DNA of 44,456 nt from a bacterium (GTDB lineage: Bacteria; SAR324; XYD2-FULL-50-16): the NCBI GenBank assembly GCA_018830885.1, contig JAHJRI010000122.1, positions 1 to 44,456 on the forward strand. The letters run 5' to 3'. The position numbers and the translations under genes are program-made. Positions 34,259 through 40,642 of this stretch are shown here, piece after piece. How positions within the stretch are numbered: position 1 is the first letter of the stretch; each line of letters starts with the position of its first letter. The notes beneath the pieces were generated by a model. It had not been told where the DNA came from. It worked only from the letters and a program-made list of their open reading frames with translations, and ran no database searches.

Positions 34259-34924
34259 TCAGGGCGATTCCCGTGATTCGCCAAAGCTGGAAATAAAACG
34301 CTCCAGCTCAATCATTGACTGGAGAACATGGACATTCTGAAATCCGATCTGGTCATGGCTGTCCATGTTCCCGAAAGCCCCGCCCCCAACCACAATTGGT
34401 GTCCGGGGATGCCTGAGCTGAATTTCACGAATGGTGACCGCCAGTATTTTCAGATGCTCGATCAATGCGAGGGACAGGCAGATGACATGGGGTTGAACCC
34501 GATCAATCGCATCCAGCAGATCCGTGATCGGCATATTGGCTCCCAGATAGTAACTCTCCCAGCCGTGAGACTCAAACAGGTTTGCCGCCATCCGGGCCCC
34601 GATCTGGTGCAGGTCTGATGTGACGCATGAAATGATCACGCGCCGGCTGTCAGTACCATTTGCGATTCCAGGTTCATGCAGTTGTGAGATCAGGCTTTCC
34701 GTGACAGCGGTTGCGATATGCTCTTCAGCGATGGAGATCAGCCCGTTGGCCCACAGCTCACCAATATCGTAAAGGGAGCGCCTGAAAAGCTGCTCATACA
34801 GAACAAGGATATTGAGACCCTGATCCAGCAGTGAGAGGGCAATCGATTTGCACCGGGCGCGATCCCCCTGCAGCAGGGCATTGAAATACTGGTTGTAAAC
34901 AGCTTCTGAAACCAGGGGTGTCAT
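34259..34924 (-). CDS. Stand-alone cobalamin-binding photosensory domain (CarH/LitR type)
   Basis: 221 residues. A four-helix B12-binding_2 domain (about 1-85) carries Trp58-x9-Glu68-His69 ('WANGLISIAEEH'), the W-x9-EH signature of adenosylcobalamin-dependent photoreceptors such as CarH and LitR. A B12-binding Rossmann domain (about 93-215) has D-x-H-x2-G with lower-axial His106 ('SDLHQIG') and 'GGGAFGN'. The N-terminal MerR-like DNA-binding domain of CarH/LitR is absent and the start at 34924 leaves no room for one; the upstream sequence to 35111 encodes none either. It is convergent with, and 30 bp from, the Cfa-like gene. It likely acts through a partner protein. A corrinoid methyltransferase accessory protein is the main alternative. 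Confidence 0.85.
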   Translation of the reverse strand: MTPLVSEAVYNQYFNALLQGDRARCKSIALSLLDQGLNILVLYEQLFRRSLYDIGELWANGLISIAEEHIATAVTESLISQLHEPGIANGTDSRRVIISCVTSDLHQIGARMAANLFESHGWESYYLGANMPITDLLDAIDRVQPHVICLSLALIEHLKILAVTIREIQLRHPRTPIVVGGGAFGNMDSHDQIGFQNVHVLQSMIELERFISSFGESRESP

Positions 34925-35111
34925 TGTCCGGACCGAATCGGTGTTGGTTGAGCGGGGCTTCCAGTCAAACAGAAACCGTGATGGCTGCCTGGTTGTGTTT
35001 CTGCTCTCTCAATACCATAAAGCAGCGGTTTTGCAAAACCGGGGGGCAGCCAGTCCCGCAAACCGGTTCTCATCTTTCGTTGTACCCGGCCGGGATGCGC
35101 CGGTGGGCTGA

Positions 35112-35987
35112 TCACAGATGAAAGTTGCCGTTGAAATCATCTGCTGCCGGATTGTCGCTGGACAGATCAATGACTCTCTGGACGACGGGTTTGACCTTGT
35201 CCTTGCGTCTTCTGCCGGTGGAGGAGCTGCCGTCATAGCAGCGCTGCACGATTTCCCACAGACCGTTCTCCTCTATACCAGCATGTTTGTGCCCGTAAAG
35301 GATCGCATCGGTTCGGGTCCCGAGGGCATCATGCTTCATGACGACGTCCTGCAGCTTTCTGATTTCGTCGATTTCCGGTTTGCCGTTGGCACTGAAGAGT
35401 CGGTGGTGGAAGTAGATGACCCGTTTCCGGGCTTTGACGACCCTTGGATCCGCCAGCATGCAATCCAGCCGTTTCAGTTGCTTTTCCCCGAAGGAACCGG
35501 TTCCGATCCTGACAAAACGGAATCGTCTGAAGCGGCCTGCCATGGAATTGAGACCGATCAGGGCGATGGCATGATCCCTTCCTTCATCAACGATATTGAG
35601 GATGGGGAACTGCTTTTTCCGCTCCCCGTTTTGATAGGACCGGTCTTTGAACAACAGCTCGTGGAATGCATGTTGAAAATCACAGATGTTCTTCTTCTGA
35701 TACAGTTTTCCTTTCTTGTAATCGTGATTCCCGGGGACCAGAAACACCTCAAATCCGTCGTTTGTCAGCTCGAGCAGCTTTGCGGAGACATCGTCATAGT
35801 TGCGCCGGCTTACCCGGTGAACAATATCACCGGTGATGACCACAACGGCGGATTGCCTTTCAATGACGGCGGATTGCCTGATATTGTCAACGATCCTGGA
35901 GAAGACCCGGGTCAGGTCGGCACCGCCATAACGTTTCCTGTTCCTCGCCCCTGCATGCAAATCACTGAGATGGATGATTTTCTTCAC
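35112..35987 (-). CDS. Calcineurin-like metallophosphoesterase
   Basis: 291 residues, GTG start at 35987 giving 'MKKIIHLSDLHAG' right at the first metal-binding motif; no strong RBS. The metal ligands are complete: Asp9 and His11 ('SDLHAG'), 'GDIVH', 'PGNHDYKKG', 'YFHHRLF' and 'GHKHAG'. Dinuclear metal phosphoesterases of this type include cyclic-nucleotide phosphodiesterases, lipid A precursor hydrolases and protein or nucleotide phosphatases. The Arg/Lys-rich segment near the C-terminus ('GRRRKDKVKP') hints at an anionic polymer or nucleic acid ligand. It is isolated: 187 bp from the B12-domain gene and 214 bp from the MFS gene, all on the minus strand. Confidence 0.88.
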   Translation of the reverse strand: MKKIIHLSDLHAGARNRKRYGGADLTRVFSRIVDNIRQSAVIERQSAVVVITGDIVHRVSRRNYDDVSAKLLELTNDGFEVFLVPGNHDYKKGKLYQKKNICDFQHAFHELLFKDRSYQNGERKKQFPILNIVDEGRDHAIALIGLNSMAGRFRRFRFVRIGTGSFGEKQLKRLDCMLADPRVVKARKRVIYFHHRLFSANGKPEIDEIRKLQDVVMKHDALGTRTDAILYGHKHAGIEENGLWEIVQRCYDGSSSTGRRRKDKVKPVVQRVIDLSSDNPAADDFNGNFHL

Positions 35988-36140
35988 TGGCTTTGCCTGG
36001 TTGGATGCGGTCGCGTGTTTATGTCCTTCTTCAGGTAATATGGTAAGCGATGGGGCGGGTTGTCAAGGTCTTGTGCGGCTTAACGCGAAACCATCAGAAT
36101 CTGCGCCGATCTCCGGGGCTTCAAATGAGACAGGTCGTGC

Positions 36141-36154
36141 CCGGCTGCAGCCGG
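36141..36154. repeat. 14-bp perfect palindrome in the intergenic gap
   Basis: ccggctgcagccgg, between the MFS and metallophosphoesterase genes. It may be a protein-binding site or part of a weak terminator for the MFS gene (stop at 36202). Confidence 0.4.
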
Positions 36155-36201
36155 ACGCTGACATCTAATGCTTTGTGACAAGTTGGGGCGGGTGACGACG
36201 A

Positions 36202-37380
36202 TTAAACGGATTTTTCAACCAGGTGATAGTCTCTTGTCAGAAAAAAGGCTGTCACGATCAGGATTAGTGCGACAGTCCCCCCGATCTGAAAGGACATGTT
36301 GATATTGCCGGTGTAGTCCATGATGATCCCACTCAGCAACGGACCGGTGAACATACCGGCGCTGTGGCCCATCATCAGCAGGGACATCACCGACCCGGTG
36401 GATGCCAGTTTTTTGCCGATCACAGCGGACATGGCGGCGGAAGAAGTGGTCAGAAACCCACCACCCAATCCAAAAAGACCGACCACGAGGTAGAGATCAT
36501 GGGGGCTTTTTGAATAAATCAGGAGAAGAACCCCCAGCAGGGTTATGCCCCCTCCCAGAAAAACGAGGCCCCGCTTGCTGGTTCTATCGGCTAGCATGCC
36601 GATCGGATAGGAGAGGACGGCACTGGTGAATACGATCAGCGACATCAATATCCCGATGGTTGAACTCGACATCCCGTACCGGGTGTCTGCGATCAGCGGC
36701 AGGAAAGACCAGAGTGACCCGACACACAGCATGTAGCCATACCGGATGATGAGAACCCCGATGACATTTCGGTCATGGATCAGGCTTCGATAGGAGTGGG
36801 GGGTAATTTTTTTCACATTCTTCGACTCCGCCCGCACCGGCGGCAGAAAGACCAGAGCCATCAGAAATCCGATCATACAAGCGATCCCCATGGCAACAAA
36901 GGAGGCATGGATGCCAAACAGATCCTTGATGATGCCGCCAAAAACAGGTCCGGCGCTCAACCCGAAATAGAGTGAGATATTGACCAGGGCCATGATCCTG
37001 CCTTCAGATCCGGCAGGGGATATCTCCGCCGCGTATGCCTGGGCCACCGGAACGATCATGGCAGAGGCAATACCCTGGAAAAAACGGATCAGGACCAGGG
37101 CGGTGACACTGTGGGAAGCCAGAAACGCGATGGAGGCGAGGAAGTAAAACAGCAGACCCCAGACCAGAAACGGCTTGCGCCCTTTTTTGTCCGACAACTT
37201 GCCGAAATAGGGCAGAAAGAAAGTCCGGGAGATGGAAAAAATCCCGAAGATCAGCCCGATATGAAAACCGGAGGCGCCCATGGCGTTTGCGTAAACCGGC
37301 AGCAGCGGGACAACCAGTCCCTGCCCCAGTACTGCGGTGAAGATGGCCAGGCAAAGAACCAGGAGTATCTTTTTGTTCAT
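36202..37380 (-). CDS. Major facilitator superfamily transporter
   Basis: 392 residues from the ATG at 37380; a TTG 33 bp upstream is an alternative and neither has a strong RBS. Twelve hydrophobic segments in two halves, with MFS motif A 'GKLSDKKGRKPFLVW' between TM2 and TM3 and its degenerate repeat 'GMLADRTSKRGLVF' in the second half. The pattern is that of DHA1-type drug/proton antiporters ('RFFQGIASAMIVPVAQAY', 'FGLSAGPVFGGII'). It would export small hydrophobic or polar compounds across the inner membrane; the substrate cannot be inferred. There is no adjacent regulator gene. The upstream region leads into MITE copy A. Confidence 0.9.
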   Translation of the reverse strand: MNKKILLVLCLAIFTAVLGQGLVVPLLPVYANAMGASGFHIGLIFGIFSISRTFFLPYFGKLSDKKGRKPFLVWGLLFYFLASIAFLASHSVTALVLIRFFQGIASAMIVPVAQAYAAEISPAGSEGRIMALVNISLYFGLSAGPVFGGIIKDLFGIHASFVAMGIACMIGFLMALVFLPPVRAESKNVKKITPHSYRSLIHDRNVIGVLIIRYGYMLCVGSLWSFLPLIADTRYGMSSSTIGILMSLIVFTSAVLSYPIGMLADRTSKRGLVFLGGGITLLGVLLLIYSKSPHDLYLVVGLFGLGGGFLTTSSAAMSAVIGKKLASTGSVMSLLMMGHSAGMFTGPLLSGIIMDYTGNINMSFQIGGTVALILIVTAFFLTRDYHLVEKSV

Positions 37381-37517
37381 TGTTTTGAATGAAATGGCGT
37401 CATGATGGCGCAAACCGTTGATAAACCGATGGGGTGGTTGGCGGGTCCCCCTCTCTGCATCACACTGTCCGCTATACTAATCCCATGCTACCCATTCTGA
37501 CCAGTACCCAGTGCTGC

Positions 37518-37670
37518 CGGGTGCACCAAAAACATGTGGGTTGTGATCATAACCGCTTCAAGAGGTTACTTATTCAGAAAAACGCATGAATCCATCCCTG
37601 GCTTCCAGGGTTTTCTGAACAGACACCCTCTTTCCGCTGACAGGTACCCACACATTATTTGGTGCACCCG
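37518..37670. mobile_element. MITE-like element, copy A
   Basis: 153 bp bounded by perfect 13-bp terminal inverted repeats (CGGGTGCACCAAA at 37518-37530, its complement at 37658-37670) and flanked by TGCTGC (37512-37517) and TGCTGT (37671-37676), a 6-bp target duplication with one mismatch. Internal arms (ttcagaaaa/ttttctgaa) make it largely self-complementary. Non-coding. Same orientation as copy B. Confidence 0.8.
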
Positions 37671-37863
37671 TGCTGTCGAAAGAGAGGTGTTTTTTCAACG
37701 AGCGGTCTGCTATTTTCCGGGGACCCCTGTTTTGCTGTGGACAAATTACCTGCTTCGTTGGAGAATAAAATGGATAATAGCCGATGGGACAACCCGTCTC
37801 TCATGTGTTTCTCTCCTGATTGAACATCCGAGGTTCTCAATCTCCCTGACACCCGAATCTGAT

Positions 37864-39468
37864 ATGCAAAGTGCATTGGTTTTTTCGCCACTGGCCAGTC
37901 CCACCTACGTTCCTTTTGGCCTGGCAATGCTTGTTTCCCACGTCAACCAGTCGCTGGCGGACCACCATCTCAACCTGTTTGACTTCAACCTGTCGCTCTG
38001 GCGGCAGTTGACAGAAAATCACCCTGCCGGTGAATCGTATTTGAATTTCGTCTATAATAAATCACTGCAGTTTTACGATCCACAGGTCTATGACCGATTT
38101 CACCCGATTCAGAATCAGATTTATTTCCAGATTTCCCGGTTGTCGCAACAAGCCAGAACCTATATTGAAAAAGATGAGCTCGATCCGGGGTTGCAGGACA
38201 TTCTTGAGCTGCAATCCCAAACCCTTCTGAATATCGATCCCCGGGTGATTGGTTTTTCGGTCATGTATCTGGATCAGCTCAACTTCACCCTCGCCCTGGC
38301 GAAATATACCCGGCGGCAGGTTCTGAACAGCGGTGTCCGGCTGGTTTTGGGCGGCGCCTCCATGCTGGCCCTGGATGCCGAGGCGTTGCTGGCGGCCTGC
38401 CCGTATATCGATGGCATCATCCTGGGAGAAGGCGAGGCGGGATTGACCGCTCTGCTGTCCGGGGAGAAAAACGAACAGATCCCCGGTCTGCTGGCTCGCA
38501 CGGCCATGGGTATCGTGCGGAATAAACGCAACCAGAATGCGAGTGACAGTTTTTTCCTGACAGCCGATTATTCCCAGTATGCGCTGGCTGAATACTTCAA
38601 TCCCGAGACGGTACTGCCGGTTGTTTTTTCCCGGGACTGCCAGTGGGGACGGTGTCGATTCTGTGCGCATAATTTTTCATTTTCCGGTTTCCGTCAGCGA
38701 ACGGTCACCTCTTTTGTCGATGAGCTGGAGCAGCTGAACCACCAGTATGGTGTCCGGGTTTTCTATTTTGCGGATCAGTATATTTCAGCGGAAAACCTGG
38801 AGCTGATCGCCAGGGAAATCCTGTCCCGTCACCTGAGGATTGCGTATCATATCATGTGTCGTCCCGAGGCCTCCTACACCCTGGAACGGTTGCAGACGAT
38901 CGCTCTTTCCGGCTGCAGATGGATCAGCTGGGGAGTTGAGTCCGGCTCCCAGCGATTGCTGGATCTGATCAAAAAGGGCACCCGGGTCAGTGACATTGAA
39001 ACGGTCCTCAGGAACGCCGCTGCAGTCGGTATCTCGAACCTGGCCATGATGATTTTCGGATTGCCAACCAGCTCCAATATCGATCTCTGGCAGACATTTG
39101 CGTTGCTGGAAAAAACCCAGGACTACCTGGATGGGATTAAAGCAAGCTCCTATGTCCTGTACGAGAATACCTATTTTGCAAAAAAGCCGGAACGATTCGG
39201 GATGTCGGTCTCAGGTGCACAGAAACTCCTCAAGATCGGAAATACGGTCGTTCATTCCACGAAGTTGAACTACAGGGAGGTAAGCAGCAGTGGCAGCCTG
39301 AGACCTCCCTGTGGTGCCATTGAAGTGGCCGAATGGGAAAAAAGAACGGCCTGGATGAAAAAAATGGATTTTCTGGATAAACTGCCCTGCCAGCACTATC
39401 TGCTCTATGCCAACCATCACTATGAAACCCGGAAAGCCCCGGACGAACCTTTTCCCAGGTCCGCATAA
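37864..39468 (+). CDS. Radical SAM protein (B12-binding-domain-like N-terminus)
   Basis: 534 residues from the ATG at 37864; the open frame continues upstream to 37534 but that part is MITE sequence, and the N-terminus 'MQSALVFSPLASPTYVPFGL' matches how this family begins. Residues about 1-215 resemble the Rossmann region of B12-binding radical SAM enzymes but lack the D-x-H-x2-G cobalamin motif. The [4Fe-4S] cluster motif is Cys259-x4-Cys264-x2-Cys267 ('CQWGRCRFC'), followed by a radical SAM barrel ('FYFADQYIS', 'WISWGVESGSQRLLDLIKKG'). A SAM-radical reaction on an unknown substrate. There are no co-oriented partner genes; it is the only gene between the two MITE copies. Confidence 0.87.
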   Translation: MQSALVFSPLASPTYVPFGLAMLVSHVNQSLADHHLNLFDFNLSLWRQLTENHPAGESYLNFVYNKSLQFYDPQVYDRFHPIQNQIYFQISRLSQQARTYIEKDELDPGLQDILELQSQTLLNIDPRVIGFSVMYLDQLNFTLALAKYTRRQVLNSGVRLVLGGASMLALDAEALLAACPYIDGIILGEGEAGLTALLSGEKNEQIPGLLARTAMGIVRNKRNQNASDSFFLTADYSQYALAEYFNPETVLPVVFSRDCQWGRCRFCAHNFSFSGFRQRTVTSFVDELEQLNHQYGVRVFYFADQYISAENLELIAREILSRHLRIAYHIMCRPEASYTLERLQTIALSGCRWISWGVESGSQRLLDLIKKGTRVSDIETVLRNAAAVGISNLAMMIFGLPTSSNIDLWQTFALLEKTQDYLDGIKASSYVLYENTYFAKKPERFGMSVSGAQKLLKIGNTVVHSTKLNYREVSSSGSLRPPCGAIEVAEWEKRTAWMKKMDFLDKLPCQHYLLYANHHYETRKAPDEPFPRSA

Positions 39469-39504
39469 CAGTGCTGCCCCGCGGTATCCGCAGGTCAGGG
39501 TTAA

Positions 39505-39679
39505 CGGGGGCACCAAAAACATGTGGGGGTGTGATCATAACCGCTTCAAGAGGTTATTTATTCAGAAAAACCCATGAATCCATCCTTGGCGCTCCTGGAA
39601 TCCATCCCTGGCTTCCAGGGTTTTCTGAACAAACAACCTCTTTCCCCTTAGAAATACCCACACATATTGGGTGCACCCG
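39505..39679. mobile_element. MITE-like element, copy B
   Basis: 175 bp with 13-bp terminal inverted repeats (39505-39517 and 39667-39679; one base in each differs from copy A) and a perfect 6-bp flanking duplication GGTTAA (39499-39504 and 39680-39685). It differs from copy A mainly by a 22-bp tandem repeat in the core. Inner arms 'aagaggtt' to 'cagaaaa' pair over about 22 bp with two mismatches, making a near-complete palindrome. No coding capacity. Confidence 0.85.
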
Positions 39680-39826
39680 GGTTAACGATCCGGTAGTCAG
39701 AACAGGGGCTGTCATGTGAAGATAGACGGATGGTCCTGGACCCGGAAAATGGGGGAAAAATTGACTCACGCAATCTCAGATCGACGACGGGTGCCAGGCA
39801 GTGTTAACTGAATAACAGGATAAAGG

Positions 39827-40522
39827 ATGCTTCGAAAGCCGGTCATTGGATTGACGACCTACGGCAAAAAGGAGACGGGTGCTTACCACCTGCCGGCAGT
39901 ATACATTGACTGTGTGCGGCGGGCGGGTGGGGTGGCCGTATTGGTTCCCCCGGATGCGGAAGGCGCCGGAAGTGTATATGAACGCCTGGATGGGGTTGTT
40001 TTTACCGGCGGTGGTGATATCAATCCGGATCGCTACGAGGGGGCTCACCATGAACAGATCTATAATATTGACGATGAGCGGGATGACGGCGAATTCAGAA
40101 TCGCCGAATTCATCCTGGAGAAAAAGATCCCCACCCTCGCCATCTGCCGGGGGATTCAGGTATTGAATGTCTTCCTGGGTGGAACCCTTCACGCCCATAT
40201 TCCCGAGGTTTACGGAGAAATAATCCGGCATCGCTTGTTGCCCAAAGTCGCCTGTGAACACGCTGTGACCATCATGCCGGGAACGCGGCTGGAATCGATT
40301 CTGGGTCAATCTGAACTGAATGTTGTTTCCTGGCACCATCAGGCTCTCAGGGATGTTGCGGGAGATATGGTGATTACGGCGCGATCCCCGGATGGTGTGA
40401 TCGAAGGGATCGAAATTGACAGCCATCCCTGGCTGGTCGGTGTGCAGTGGCATCCTGAACTGTCGGCAAAAGAGGATCCTCTGCAGCAGCGATTGTTCAA
40501 TAGACTGGTTCAACACACATGA
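39827..40522 (+). CDS. Class I glutamine-amidotransferase-like hydrolase (peptidase C26, PuuD-like)
   Basis: 231 residues; ATG after AGGATAAAGG. The gamma-glutamyl-GABA hydrolase family pattern is complete: 'KPVIGLTTYGKKE' at the N-terminus, 'LDGVVFTGGGDINPDRY', the nucleophile Cys107 in 'LAICRGIQVLN', and His209 and Glu211 in 'GVQWHPEL'. Relatives hydrolyse gamma-glutamyl-gamma-aminobutyrate in putrescine breakdown, or other gamma-glutamyl amides. No other putrescine-utilisation genes are in the window, so the substrate is uncertain. It stands alone downstream of MITE copy B and ends at a shared convergent terminator. Confidence 0.9.
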   Translation: MLRKPVIGLTTYGKKETGAYHLPAVYIDCVRRAGGVAVLVPPDAEGAGSVYERLDGVVFTGGGDINPDRYEGAHHEQIYNIDDERDDGEFRIAEFILEKKIPTLAICRGIQVLNVFLGGTLHAHIPEVYGEIIRHRLLPKVACEHAVTIMPGTRLESILGQSELNVVSWHHQALRDVAGDMVITARSPDGVIEGIEIDSHPWLVGVQWHPELSAKEDPLQQRLFNRLVQHT

Positions 40523-40578
40523 TCCTGCCGTCTGATCGTCTTTCCAGAATTCCCCTGGCACTTCCACCAGACAGGCGG

Positions 40579-40634
40579 CAGCTCTTTCACCGGGCCAACC
40601 CTCAACCGGGGTTGGCATCGGCGGGGAAGAGCTG
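40579..40634. terminator. Nested bidirectional terminator-like palindrome
   Basis: Outer arms cagctctt (40579-40586) and aagagctg (40627-40634), inner arms ccaaccc (40595-40601) and gggttgg (40609-40615). It lies between the convergent amidotransferase and transketolase-like genes. Only short T/A tracts, so termination efficiency is uncertain. Confidence 0.55.
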
Positions 40635-40642
40635 AACGGATA

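Noticed and set aside
35118-36038. Plus-strand open frame of 306 codons
   Set aside because: It is antisense to the metallophosphoesterase, whose five metal-binding motifs are complete; the antisense product has no domain.
37534-37863. N-terminal extension of the radical SAM open frame
   Set aside because: About 110 codons that run through MITE copy A and the following spacer; the family-like N-terminus begins at 37864.
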